This document shows positions 7,412 through 15,874 of a stretch of DNA of 64,000 bases, piece after piece; the stretch's first letter is position 1; each line of letters opens with the position of its first letter. The notes beneath the pieces were generated by a model. It did no database searches and had not been told where the DNA came from. It saw nothing but the letters and a program-made list of their open reading frames with translations. Location of the stretch: positions 1 to 64,000 of the forward strand of contig DASRIC010000042.1 in the NCBI GenBank assembly GCA_035650215.1. The letters run 5' to 3'. Position numbers and translations under genes: made by a program. The stretch comes from JACVRW01 sp035650215. Lineage in GTDB: Bacteria > Actinomycetota > Thermoleophilia > Solirubrobacterales > Thermoleophilaceae.

Positions 7412-9129
7412 CCGCCACGAGCACCGCGGTACAAGCCGAAGCCCCAGACGCTCGCGAGACCGAGACGATCTCGGGTGGCCACCTGGTGGCCAAGGCGCTC
7501 CGCGCCGAGGGGATCGACACGATCTTCACCCTCTGCGGCGGGCACATCATCGACATCTACGACGGCTGCATCGACGAGGGCATCAAGGTCGTCGACGTCC
7601 GCCACGAGCAGGTGGCCGCCCACGCCGCCGACGGGTACGCCCGCGTGACCGGCCGGCCCGGCTGCGCGGTCGTGACCGCCGGGCCGGGCACCACCGACGC
7701 GGTGACCGGCGTGGCCAACGCGCTGCGCGCCGAGAGCCCCATGCTGCTGATCGGCGGCCAGGGGGCGCTCAACCAGCACCGCATGGGCTCCCTGCAGGAC
7801 CTCCCGCATGTGGATCTCATGAAGCCGATCACGAAGTTCGCGTCGAACGTCGTGACCACCGAGCGCGTGGCGGACATGTGCTCGATGGCCTTCCGCGAGG
7901 CACTCGCCGGCGCGCCGGGTCCGGCGTACCTGGAGATCGGGCGCGACATCCTCGACGCCAAGGTGCCGCTCGAGAGCGCGGTCATCCCGGAGCCGGGGAG
8001 GTACCGCGCTTCGACGAAGAGCACCGGGGATCCGAACGACATCGATCGCCTGGCGGACATCCTCATCAAGGCCGACCGGCCGTGCGTGCTGCTCGGCAGC
8101 CAGGTCTGGACCTCGCGCGGCTCCGAGGCCGCGCAGGATTTCGTCCGCCGGCTCAACATCCCCGCGTTCATGAACGGCGCCGCCCGCGGCACGCTGCCGC
8201 CGGGCGATCCGCACCACTTCCACCAGACGCGCCGCTTCGCCTTCAAGAACGCCGACGTGATCCTCATCGTCGGGACGCCGTTCGACTTCCGGATGGGCTA
8301 CGGCAAGCGCCTGAGCCAGGAGGCGACGGTCGTCCAGATCGACATGGACTACCGCACGGTCGGCAAGAACCGCGACGTCTCTCTCGGGCTCGTCGGCGAC
8401 CCCGGCGCCATCCTGACGGCCGTCGCCGACGCCGCGGAGGGCCAGGGCGCGAAGGGCGCCGCCCGCGACCGCGAGTCCTGGCTCCAGACGCTGCGCGACG
8501 AGGAGCAGAAGGCCAAGGAGGAGCGCCTCCCGAAGCTGATGCGCGAGGACGCGCCGGTCCACCCGCTGCGGCTCGCGCACGAGATCAACGAGTTCCTCAC
8601 GGACAACACGGTCTACATCGGCGACGGCGGCGACGTCGTGACCTTCTCGGGCGGCGTCGTGCAGCCGCGGGGACCGGGACTCTGGATGGACCCCGGCCCG
8701 CTCGGCACGCTCGGGGTGGGCGTTCCCTTCGCGATGGCCTCGAAGCTCGCCCGGCCGGAGCGCGAGGTGGTCTGCCTGTTCGGCGACGGCAGCTTCAGCC
8801 TCACCGGCTGGGACTTCGAGACGATGGTCCGCTTCGACCTCCCGTTCATCGGCGTGGTGGGCAACAACTCGTACATGAACCAGATCCGCTACGGGCAGAT
8901 CCAGAAGTACGGCGAGGAGCGCGGCGACGTGGGCAACAAGCTCGGCGACGTCAAGTACGACCTGTTCGCCAAGATGCTCGGCGGTTACGGCGAGGAGGTC
9001 CGTGAGCCCAGCCAGATCCGTCCGGCGCTCGAGCGGGCCCGGGAGTCGGGCAAGCCGTCACTGATCAACGTCTGGATCGACCAGAACGCGTTTGCGCCCG
9101 GGACGATGAACCAGACGATGTACAAGTAG
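7408..9129 (+). CDS. ThDP-dependent enzyme, oxalyl-CoA decarboxylase / 2-hydroxyacyl-CoA lyase superfamily
   Basis: A 573-residue three-domain ThDP enzyme. Glu67 in VRHEQVAAHAADGYA is the cofactor-activating glutamate. The GDGSFSLTGWDFETMVRF...GNN segment near residue 460 is the ThDP/Mg motif. The neighbour downstream is a clear formyl-CoA transferase, which first suggests oxalyl-CoA decarboxylase. However, the Oxc active-site Tyr-Glu pair (GDYEE in Oxalobacter) is replaced here by GSLQD, closer to 2-hydroxyacyl-CoA lyase (GAFQE). The C-terminus APGTMNQTMYK also differs from Oxc. It may cleave or form a 2-hydroxyacyl-CoA with formyl-CoA as the C1 unit, or be a divergent Oxc. Superfamily is certain; reaction is not. 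Cytoplasmic. Confidence 0.8.
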   Translation: MTATSTAVQAEAPDARETETISGGHLVAKALRAEGIDTIFTLCGGHIIDIYDGCIDEGIKVVDVRHEQVAAHAADGYARVTGRPGCAVVTAGPGTTDAVTGVANALRAESPMLLIGGQGALNQHRMGSLQDLPHVDLMKPITKFASNVVTTERVADMCSMAFREALAGAPGPAYLEIGRDILDAKVPLESAVIPEPGRYRASTKSTGDPNDIDRLADILIKADRPCVLLGSQVWTSRGSEAAQDFVRRLNIPAFMNGAARGTLPPGDPHHFHQTRRFAFKNADVILIVGTPFDFRMGYGKRLSQEATVVQIDMDYRTVGKNRDVSLGLVGDPGAILTAVADAAEGQGAKGAARDRESWLQTLRDEEQKAKEERLPKLMREDAPVHPLRLAHEINEFLTDNTVYIGDGGDVVTFSGGVVQPRGPGLWMDPGPLGTLGVGVPFAMASKLARPEREVVCLFGDGSFSLTGWDFETMVRFDLPFIGVVGNNSYMNQIRYGQIQKYGEERGDVGNKLGDVKYDLFAKMLGGYGEEVREPSQIRPALERARESGKPSLINVWIDQNAFAPGTMNQTMYK

Positions 9130-9142
9130 GGAGGACGCGGAG

Positions 9143-10384
9143 ATGAGCAAAGCTCTCGAGGGAGTCCGCGTGGTCGACATGACCCACGTCCAGGCCGGGC
9201 CGGTCTGCACGCAGCTGCTGGCGTACATGGGCGCGGACGTGATCAAGATCGAACGGCCGGGCGGCGGCGACGTCACCCGGAGCCAGCTGCGCGATCTGGA
9301 GGACGTCGACAGCCTCTACTTCACGATGCTGAACGGCAACAAGCGCAGCCTGACGCTGAACATGAAGTCGGACGAGGGCAAGGAGGTCTTCACGAAGCTG
9401 CTGGAGCGCAGCGACGTGGTGGTCGAGAACTTCGGCCCCGGCGTGATGGACCGGCTGGGCTACCCCTGGGAGCGCATCCACGAGATCAACCCGGAGATCA
9501 TCTATGCCTCGCTGAAGGGGTTTGGACCGGGCGCACTCGAGAAGGCGAAGGCCTACGAGAACATCGCCCAGGCCACCGGCGGGGCGATGAGCACGACCGG
9601 CTTCGAGGACGGGCCGCCGGTCGCGACCGGCGCTCAGATCGGGGACTCGGGCAACGCCGTCCACCTGTTCGGGGCGATCTGCGCCGCGCTGTACCAGCGC
9701 ACGCAGACCGGCCGCGGCCAGCGGGTGCAGATCTCGATGCGCGCGGGCATCCTGAACCTTTGCCGCGTGAAGCTGCGCGACCAGCAGCGGCTCGAGCACG
9801 GGCCGCTTCGAGAGTATCCGAACCAGGAGTTCGGCGACTTCGTCCCGCGCTCCGGCAACGCGTCGGGCGGCGGGCAGCCCGGATGGGCGGTGCGCTGCAA
9901 GCCAACCACCGAGAAGGGCGCCAACGCCTGGCTGTACGTCGTGATCCAGCCGCAGGTCTGGGAGCCGCTGATGAACAAGATCGGACGGCCCGACCTGATC
10001 GAGAACCCCGACTACGCCACGCCCGAGGCGCGGCTGCCGCACCTACAGGACATCTTCGACGTGATCGAGGAGTGGACGATCAAGAGGACCAAGTGGGAGG
10101 CCTTCGAGGAGCTCAACTCGATCAACGTGCCCTGCGGGCCGGTGCTCAGCACGAAGGACCTGATCGAGGACGAGGGGCTGCGAGCCGAGGGACTCATCGT
10201 TGACGTAGACCACCCCGACCGCGGCACGTACTCGACGGTCGGTTGCCCGTTCACGCTGTCCGACTCGCCGGTGGAGGTCACGCGCTCTCCGCTGCTCGGT
10301 GAGCACAGCGCCGAGATCCTGGAGGAGCTGCTCGACATTCAAGAGAGCGAGCTCGAGCGACTGAGCGCGGCGGGAGCGGTCTGA
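9143..10384 (+). CDS. frc: Formyl-CoA:oxalate CoA-transferase (class III)
   Basis: A 413-residue class III CoA-transferase very close to Oxalobacter Frc by eye. THVQAGP (Gln17), VIKIERPGGGD, SLYFTMLNGNKRS, VENFGPG and LRDQQRLE are all present. The catalytic aspartate sits in GAQIGDSG as Asp168, matching Asp169 of Frc, and the mobile glycine loop is SGGGQPGW at 241-248. Frc moves CoA from formyl-CoA to oxalate, releasing formate, which the formate dehydrogenase at 23.8 kb could oxidise. The gene lies 13 bases after the ThDP enzyme with AGGGAGG before its ATG, and its stop overlaps the next start (TGATG). Length matches the family. A related acceptor such as a 2-hydroxyacid cannot be excluded. 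Confidence 0.88.
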   Translation: MSKALEGVRVVDMTHVQAGPVCTQLLAYMGADVIKIERPGGGDVTRSQLRDLEDVDSLYFTMLNGNKRSLTLNMKSDEGKEVFTKLLERSDVVVENFGPGVMDRLGYPWERIHEINPEIIYASLKGFGPGALEKAKAYENIAQATGGAMSTTGFEDGPPVATGAQIGDSGNAVHLFGAICAALYQRTQTGRGQRVQISMRAGILNLCRVKLRDQQRLEHGPLREYPNQEFGDFVPRSGNASGGGQPGWAVRCKPTTEKGANAWLYVVIQPQVWEPLMNKIGRPDLIENPDYATPEARLPHLQDIFDVIEEWTIKRTKWEAFEELNSINVPCGPVLSTKDLIEDEGLRAEGLIVDVDHPDRGTYSTVGCPFTLSDSPVEVTRSPLLGEHSAEILEELLDIQESELERLSAAGAV

Positions 10385-12555
10385 TGTCATCCACGATCAC
10401 GCAAGCCGGGTCCACAACCACCGACCAGGAAGCCGTTCGGGAGATCCTGGACGACGTCCGGGCCGACGGGCGGACCGCCCTGAGCGCGCCGGAGGCCAAG
10501 CGGGTCTGCGATGCCTACGGGATCGCGGTGCCCCAGGAGGGTCTCGCCACCTCCGGGGACGAGGCCGTGGGCCTCGCCGAGGAGATCGGCTACCCGGTGG
10601 TCCTGAAGATCGTCTCGCCCGACATCCTCCACAAGACCGAGGCGAAGGGCGTGCTCGTCGGGCTCGGCACGGCGGACGACGTGGCCTCGGGCTACCAGCA
10701 GATCGTCGAGAACGCCAAGGCCTACAAGTCCGACGCGGACATCACCGGCGTGCAGGTGCAGCAGATGCTGTCCGAGGGCCAGGAGGTGCTGATCGGCGCC
10801 GTGACCGACCCATCGTTCGGGCCGGTGGTTACGTTCGGCATCGGCGGCGTGCTCGTCGAGGTGCTCCGCGACGTGACCTTCCGCCTCGCCCCCACGTCGG
10901 CCGAGGACGCCGCCGAGATGGTGGACGGCATCCGCGCGGCCGAGGTGCTCAAGGGCGTGCGCGGCGGCGCCGGCGTAGACCGCGCCGCGCTGGCCGCGAT
11001 GATCCAGGCGGTCTCGCAGCTCGTGACCGACTTCGACGAGATCACCGAGGTCGACCTGAACCCGGTACTCGCGCGCGAGGATGGGGCAACCGCGGTCGAC
11101 GCGCGCTTCGTCGTGTCGTTCGAGGAGACCGACTCGACCCCGCCGCGCTATTCGCAGGAGGAGATCCTCGAGACGATGAAGGCGCTGATGCAGCCGCGGG
11201 CCATCGCGGTCGTGGGTGCCTCGGGCTCCGAGGGCAAGATCGGCAACTCGGTCATGAAGAACCTCGTGAACGGCGGATTCGAGGGCGAGATCTACCCGAT
11301 CAACCCCAAGTCGGACGAGATACTCGGCAAGAAGGTCTACGCCGACGTGGACGACCTGCCGGACGGCGTCGACGTGGCGGTGTTCTGCATCCCGGCGAAG
11401 TTCGTGCCGGACACGCTCGCCAAGGTCGGCCAGAAGGGCATCAAGGCCGCGGTGCTGATCCCCTCGGGCTTCGCAGAGACCGGCGAGGAGGAGATGCAGA
11501 AGGATCTGCAGCGGAAGGCCCGCGAGGCCGGCGTCCGCTTCATCGGTCCGAACATCTACGGCGTCTACTACACGCCGGGCAACATGAGCGCGGCCTTCAC
11601 GACGCCGTACGACGTCAAAGGGCCGGTGGCGCTCGCCTCTCAGAGCGGCGGCATCGGAATGGGGATCCTGGGCTTCGCGCGCTCCACGAAGCTCGGCGTG
11701 TCGGCAATCGTCGGTCTCGGCAACAAGGCCGACATCGACGAGGACGACCTGCTCACGTTCTTCGAGCAGGACGACGCCACGAACTGCGTCGCGTTGCACA
11801 TGGAGGACCTCAAGGACGGTCGCGCCTTCGTGGACGTGGCACAGCGCGTCTCCAAGACCAAGCCGATCGTCGTGCTGAAGGCGGGCGCGACGCCGGCCGG
11901 CACGAAGGCGGCCGCCTCGCACACGGCCGCGCTCGCCGGCGACGACAAGGTCTACGAGGACATCCTCCGCGAGGCCGGCGTCGTAAGGGCGCGCGGGCTG
12001 CAGGAGCTGCTCCAGTTCGCCCGCTGCCTGCCGATCCTGCCGACTCCCGCAGGGGAGAACGTGGTGATCATCACGGGCGCCGGGGGCTCGGGAGTGCTGC
12101 TCTCGGACGCGTGCTTCAACAACGGCCTCCAGCTGATGGAGATGCCGGACGACCTCAACAAGGCGTTCATGGAGTTCATCCCGCCGTTCGGCGCCGCCGG
12201 CAACCCGGTGGACATCACCGGCGGCGAGCCGCCCGAGACGTATCGCAACACCGTGGCGCTCGGGCTGGAGGACGAGCGCATCCACGGGCTCGTGCTGGGC
12301 TACTGGCACACGATCGTTACCCCGCCGATGGTCTTCGCCAAGGTGATGACCGAGGTGGTGGAGGAGTATCGCGGCCGGGGGATCGAGAAGCCGATAGTGG
12401 CCTCGCTCGCCGGCGACGTGGAGGTTGAGGAGGCCTCGCAGTACCTGTTCGATCACGGGATCCCGGCGTTCCCGTACACAACCGAAACGCCGGTGGAGGT
12501 CCTGGCGGCCAAGTACCGCTGGGCGCGAATGGCAGGGCTGCTGGACAGCCATTGA
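10384..12555 (+). CDS. ADP-forming acyl-CoA synthetase (acetyl-CoA synthetase ADP-type, fused)
   Basis: A 723-residue fusion in the order ATP-grasp (about 30-250: YPVVLKIVSPDILHKTEAKGV, then DLNPVLAREDG), CoA-binding Rossmann domain (about 265-390: RAIAVVGASGSEGKIGNSVM) and succinyl-CoA-ligase-like domains. The phosphohistidine is in AASHTAALAGDD near residue 513. The enzyme activates a carboxylate with ATP and CoA, giving ADP. Within this operon it is a candidate oxalate-, formate- or hydroxyacid-CoA ligase that primes the CoA-transfer cycle. The order (ATP-grasp first) is the reverse of the common alpha-beta fusion but is a known variant. Substrate is inferred from context only. Confidence 0.82.
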   Translation: MSSTITQAGSTTTDQEAVREILDDVRADGRTALSAPEAKRVCDAYGIAVPQEGLATSGDEAVGLAEEIGYPVVLKIVSPDILHKTEAKGVLVGLGTADDVASGYQQIVENAKAYKSDADITGVQVQQMLSEGQEVLIGAVTDPSFGPVVTFGIGGVLVEVLRDVTFRLAPTSAEDAAEMVDGIRAAEVLKGVRGGAGVDRAALAAMIQAVSQLVTDFDEITEVDLNPVLAREDGATAVDARFVVSFEETDSTPPRYSQEEILETMKALMQPRAIAVVGASGSEGKIGNSVMKNLVNGGFEGEIYPINPKSDEILGKKVYADVDDLPDGVDVAVFCIPAKFVPDTLAKVGQKGIKAAVLIPSGFAETGEEEMQKDLQRKAREAGVRFIGPNIYGVYYTPGNMSAAFTTPYDVKGPVALASQSGGIGMGILGFARSTKLGVSAIVGLGNKADIDEDDLLTFFEQDDATNCVALHMEDLKDGRAFVDVAQRVSKTKPIVVLKAGATPAGTKAAASHTAALAGDDKVYEDILREAGVVRARGLQELLQFARCLPILPTPAGENVVIITGAGGSGVLLSDACFNNGLQLMEMPDDLNKAFMEFIPPFGAAGNPVDITGGEPPETYRNTVALGLEDERIHGLVLGYWHTIVTPPMVFAKVMTEVVEEYRGRGIEKPIVASLAGDVEVEEASQYLFDHGIPAFPYTTETPVEVLAAKYRWARMAGLLDSH

Positions 12556-12580
12556 GGGAAGGCTGTGACGGAAGGCTGAC

Positions 12581-12596
12581 GGCCGCGTGAGCGGCC
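12581..12596 (+). other. Small intercistronic hairpin
   Basis: GGCCGC-GTGA-GCGGCC forms a six-pair stem with a four-base loop in the 71-bp gap between the synthetase and the transporter, the longest gap in the operon. It could be an attenuating or mRNA-stabilising element. It is short, so the call is weak. Confidence 0.3.
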
Positions 12597-12626
12597 TCGG
12601 CACTGGGGGAGGACGAGGGGAGAGTC

Positions 12627-14123
12627 ATGAGTGCGGAGAGCGGGGTAGCGGGACCGGTCACGGTCGACGCGCAGGGTGAGGAGCGGGTCTGGCGCGCAGG
12701 CAAGCTGCCGCCGATGAAGATCCGCAAGCTGCCCGAGGCGCCGGCGGCGGCGCACGTGCTCGGGCCGGCGATGATCCTCGTTGCGCTCGGGGTCGGGTTC
12801 GGAGAGACCTACCTCTGGCCGCGACTCGTGATCGTCTTCGGAGCTGATATCCGGTGGCTGTTCACGGTCGGAGTGATCGTCCAGACCGTGGTGATGCTCG
12901 AGATGGCCCGTTACGCGATGGCCACCGGCGAGTCGATCTTCTTCGGCGCGGCGCGCGTGTGGATACCGCTGATGTGGATGTTCTTCGCCATCGCCGCCCT
13001 GGTCTACATCTGGCCCGGGCATATCTCGGGTGGCGCGGAGGCGCTCGAGGAGATCACCGGCATCTCGTGGCAGGTGTCCGCGACTGTCGGCCTGCTCATC
13101 ATCGGGGTGATGTTCACGGTCGTCAGGTACGTCTACAACTTCATCGAGGGGCTGCTCGCGTTCGCCGTGGGCGTCCTCGTGATCGGCTCGGCGATCGTGG
13201 GAGCGATGGTGGGGAGCTTGCACGACCTCGGCGTGACCGTGGCGGGCACCGTCCGCTTCGACACCGGGATCCCGTCCGAGGCCTTCACGGCGGCGTTCTT
13301 CCCTGTCGTCGTCGGCGCGCTGGCCTTCGCCGGGCCGTCCGGCATGCAGCAGATGTGGTACACGCTCTGGCTGCGCGACAAGGGTGCGGGAATGGGCTCA
13401 CACATCCCGAAGGTCCGCGGCCTGCTGCACGCGAACGAGGAGGAGACAGTCCCGGAAGCCGGATCGATGTTCGACGTCGACGATCCGGACGAGATGCGCA
13501 AGTGGCAGGGCTGGCGCAAGTGGGTCACCTTCGACGCGCTGGTGCTCTTCTTCGGCATCACCATGCTGGTGACGATCATCTTCACGGTCATGGCGCTGAA
13601 CGCGGCGGAGCTCAATCCCGATGCCCGGAGCGCGTTGCTGGAGGGTGACCGCGACGCTGCGCTGCCGGCGATGGGTGACGCGTTCGAGCAGGCCGCCAGC
13701 TACTTCGACACGCTGTTCTTCATCTTCATCGCGATCGTCGGCTTCAAGGCGAGCGTCGGCCTGTTCGACGCCTTCGCCCGCGGACAGTCCGACATGACGT
13801 ACTACTTCCTTCCGGGCGCAAGGCGGCTCAAGATGTCCTACCTGTACGCGCTGTACCTGTGGTTCGTGATCATCTTCGGGATCATCATCCTGAACTGGGG
13901 TCCGGCCGACGGCCCGACGAGCATCCTGGACATCCTGGCGTTCCTGTCGGCGTTCGTGATGGGGGCCTACTGCCTGACCCTGGCGGTGGTCAACAACAAG
14001 ATGCTGCCGAAGAAACTCCGGCCGCACTGGGCCTTCACGGTTGTCCTGGTGCTGGGCGGGCTCGGGTACTTGACCGCGATCATGTACAGCGTCATCAAGT
14101 ACGGCGTCTCGGACATCGGCTGA
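12627..14123 (+). CDS. Nramp-fold transporter without the metal-binding motifs
   Basis: A 498-residue integral membrane protein with about eleven hydrophobic segments. It resembles the Nramp branch of the APC superfamily: VLGPAMILVALGVGFGETYLW in TM1, and the TM6-like FAGPSGMQQMWYTLWLRDKG. True Nramp metal carriers have DPGN in TM1 and a Met-Pro-His motif in TM6. Here these positions read GFGETY and GPSGMQ, so a divalent metal is not the expected cargo. Between the acyl-CoA synthetase and sucC, an organic acid such as oxalate or a hydroxyacid is more likely. The ATG follows GAGGGGAGAG. It overlaps the next small membrane gene (TGATG). Confidence 0.7.
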   Translation: MSAESGVAGPVTVDAQGEERVWRAGKLPPMKIRKLPEAPAAAHVLGPAMILVALGVGFGETYLWPRLVIVFGADIRWLFTVGVIVQTVVMLEMARYAMATGESIFFGAARVWIPLMWMFFAIAALVYIWPGHISGGAEALEEITGISWQVSATVGLLIIGVMFTVVRYVYNFIEGLLAFAVGVLVIGSAIVGAMVGSLHDLGVTVAGTVRFDTGIPSEAFTAAFFPVVVGALAFAGPSGMQQMWYTLWLRDKGAGMGSHIPKVRGLLHANEEETVPEAGSMFDVDDPDEMRKWQGWRKWVTFDALVLFFGITMLVTIIFTVMALNAAELNPDARSALLEGDRDAALPAMGDAFEQAASYFDTLFFIFIAIVGFKASVGLFDAFARGQSDMTYYFLPGARRLKMSYLYALYLWFVIIFGIIILNWGPADGPTSILDILAFLSAFVMGAYCLTLAVVNNKMLPKKLRPHWAFTVVLVLGGLGYLTAIMYSVIKYGVSDIG

Positions 14124-14710
14124 TGGCGACCCACGCGCAGCCCGCCGCCCCGGAGCCGGTGCAGGAGCCGGTCTCGACGCCGTGGGCGAGCCTCGACCGC
14201 CGGCAGGTGGTGGAGCTGACCCTGCCCGGGGTGCTGATCGGCCTGCTCGGCGGCGTGATCCTGGGAGTCGTGGTCGCGGGCGGCGGCCAGCCCCTCGACG
14301 TCGGCCTGTTCGCGGGCCTTACGCTCGGCGTGCCGCTCGGGGTTGCCGGCGCCGGGTACGAGATCCTGGTCGCCAAAGGCCGGATCCCGCTTGGCATGCT
14401 CACGCCGGTGGCGCTGTACTGGGCCGTCGCCTTCACCCTGGCGCGCGTGTTCCAAACGGGACTGTTGGATCTCTATGCCGGCTCGGAGGTGGCGGTGCCG
14501 TACGGCTGGCTGGACTTCCTCGCCTATCAGGCCCTGGTCAGCGTGGGGTTCGGAATCGGCTACTGGTGGCTGCACGAGAACTTCGCGCCGCTCTGGTGGA
14601 TCCGTATCCGTGAGCGCAATCCTGTCGCCGATCACCTCCTTCGGGTCAAGCTCCAGGTCGTGGGCGCGGTCGAGGCACGGCGTGCACGGCGTGCGAAGCG
14701 GCGGAGGTAA
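14123..14710 (+). CDS. Small membrane protein of the formyl-CoA operon
   Basis: A 195-residue protein. After a Pro/Ala/Glu-rich cytoplasmic head of about 35 residues come four or five hydrophobic segments (TLPGVLIGLLGGVILGVVVA, VGLFAGLTLGVPLGVAGAGY, GMLTPVALYWAVAFTLARVF, LDFLAYQALVSVGFGIGYWW), then an Arg-rich tail (RRARRAKRRR). I do not recognise the family. The start overlaps the transporter stop, so the two are translationally coupled and the protein may be an accessory subunit of that carrier. Confidence 0.65.
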   Translation: MATHAQPAAPEPVQEPVSTPWASLDRRQVVELTLPGVLIGLLGGVILGVVVAGGGQPLDVGLFAGLTLGVPLGVAGAGYEILVAKGRIPLGMLTPVALYWAVAFTLARVFQTGLLDLYAGSEVAVPYGWLDFLAYQALVSVGFGIGYWWLHENFAPLWWIRIRERNPVADHLLRVKLQVVGAVEARRARRAKRRR

Positions 14711-14713
14711 CCG

Positions 14714-15874
14714 GTGGACCTGCTCGAGTATCAGGGGAAGCAGCTGTTTGCGAGGCACGGTGTCCCGGTGCCGTCGGGGCGTCCTGCCGAGACCGTGGAC
14801 GAGGCCGTGGCCGCGGCCGACGCGATCGGCTACCCGTGCGTCGTGAAGGCGCAGGTGCAGATCGGCGGGCGCGGCAAGCTCGGCGGGATCAAGGTCGCCG
14901 ACGGGCGCGACGAGGCCCGGCAGCACGCCGACGCGATCCTGGGCATGGACATCCGCGGCCTGCGGGTGCACGAGGTGTGGATCGAGGAGGCGTCGCAGAT
15001 CGAGGCCGAGTACTACGCGTCGGTCGTCTTCGATCGCAGCGCCAAGGCGCCGCTGATCATGCTCTCGACCAAGGGGGGCATGGACATCGAGCAGGTCGCC
15101 GAGGAGGACCCCGGCGCGATCGCCAGCCTGCATGTCGACCCGTTGCTGGGCTTTCAGGAGTTTCACGGGCGCTGGCTCGCGTTCGAGGCCGGCGTCGACG
15201 GCGATCTGGTGCGGCCGCTCACCGGCATGCTGGCCAAGCTCTACGAGACATTCGTCGCCGAGGACGCGATGCTGATCGAGGTCAACCCGCTGATCGTCAC
15301 GCCCGAGCGCGAGCTGCGAGCACTCGACGCCAAGGTCACGCTTGACGGCAACGCGCTGTACCGCCATCCGGACAACGCTGCGCTTCGCAACCCCTCGGCG
15401 GAGGATCCGCAGGAGCAGATGGCCAAGGAACGCGGCTTGATCTACGTCAAGCTCGACGGCGACATCGGAATCCTGGGCAATGGTGCCGGGCTGGTGATGT
15501 CGACGCTCGACGTGGTGGCGCAGGCCGGCGGCCGGCCGGCCAACTTCCTCGACGCCGGGGGCGGATCGAAGGCCGACGCGATCGTGGCGGCGGTCGAGGT
15601 AATTCTCTCGGACGAGAAGGTGAAGGCGGTGCTGTTCAACATCTTCGGCGGGATCACCCGCTGCGACGAGGTGGCCAAGGGCTTGATCGAGGCCTTCGAG
15701 CAGGTGAAGCCGCAGGTGCCGTTCGTGGTGCGCCTCGACGGCACGAACGACGAGGAGGGGCGCCGGCTGCTGGCCGATGCCCAGCTGCCCAACCTCGTGG
15801 TCGAGGCGACGATGCTCGAGGCCGCTGAGCGGGTGGTCGCGCTCGCAGCAAGTCCAACCCTCCAGGCCCGATGA
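14714..15874 (+). CDS. sucC: Succinyl-CoA ligase (ADP-forming) beta subunit, or malate-CoA ligase homologue
   Basis: A 386-residue ATP-grasp subunit. It has MDLLEYQGKQLFARHGVPVP at the start, QVQIGGRGKLGGIKVA for nucleotide binding, MLIEVNPLIVTPERELRALDAKV in the Mg/ADP site and NIFGGITRCDEVAKGL at the C-terminal domain. Length matches SucC (about 388). It normally interconverts succinyl-CoA and succinate. The malate-CoA ligase of serine-cycle methylotrophs (MtkA) is a close relative, and the C1 context makes that a real alternative which sequence by eye cannot separate. It overlaps sucD by four bases. GTG start at 14714, three bases after the previous stop. Confidence 0.85.
   Translation: MDLLEYQGKQLFARHGVPVPSGRPAETVDEAVAAADAIGYPCVVKAQVQIGGRGKLGGIKVADGRDEARQHADAILGMDIRGLRVHEVWIEEASQIEAEYYASVVFDRSAKAPLIMLSTKGGMDIEQVAEEDPGAIASLHVDPLLGFQEFHGRWLAFEAGVDGDLVRPLTGMLAKLYETFVAEDAMLIEVNPLIVTPERELRALDAKVTLDGNALYRHPDNAALRNPSAEDPQEQMAKERGLIYVKLDGDIGILGNGAGLVMSTLDVVAQAGGRPANFLDAGGGSKADAIVAAVEVILSDEKVKAVLFNIFGGITRCDEVAKGLIEAFEQVKPQVPFVVRLDGTNDEEGRRLLADAQLPNLVVEATMLEAAERVVALAASPTLQAR

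Noticed and set aside
6760..8580. A 606-codon antisense frame over the GntR and ThDP genes
   Set aside because: No ribosome site or family motif; it spans two clear genes on the other strand.
9143..10384. A possible loss of the catalytic Asp of formyl-CoA transferase at the MRAGILNL segment
   Set aside because: Counting along the Oxalobacter sequence from memory puts the catalytic Asp169 in the GDS segment, which is conserved here as Asp168; the MRAG position is not catalytic.
10387..12603. A 738-codon open frame antisense to the acyl-CoA synthetase
   Set aside because: It is the usual GC-rich antisense shadow; its residues are Arg/His/Asp-rich without motifs, while the other strand has clear domains.
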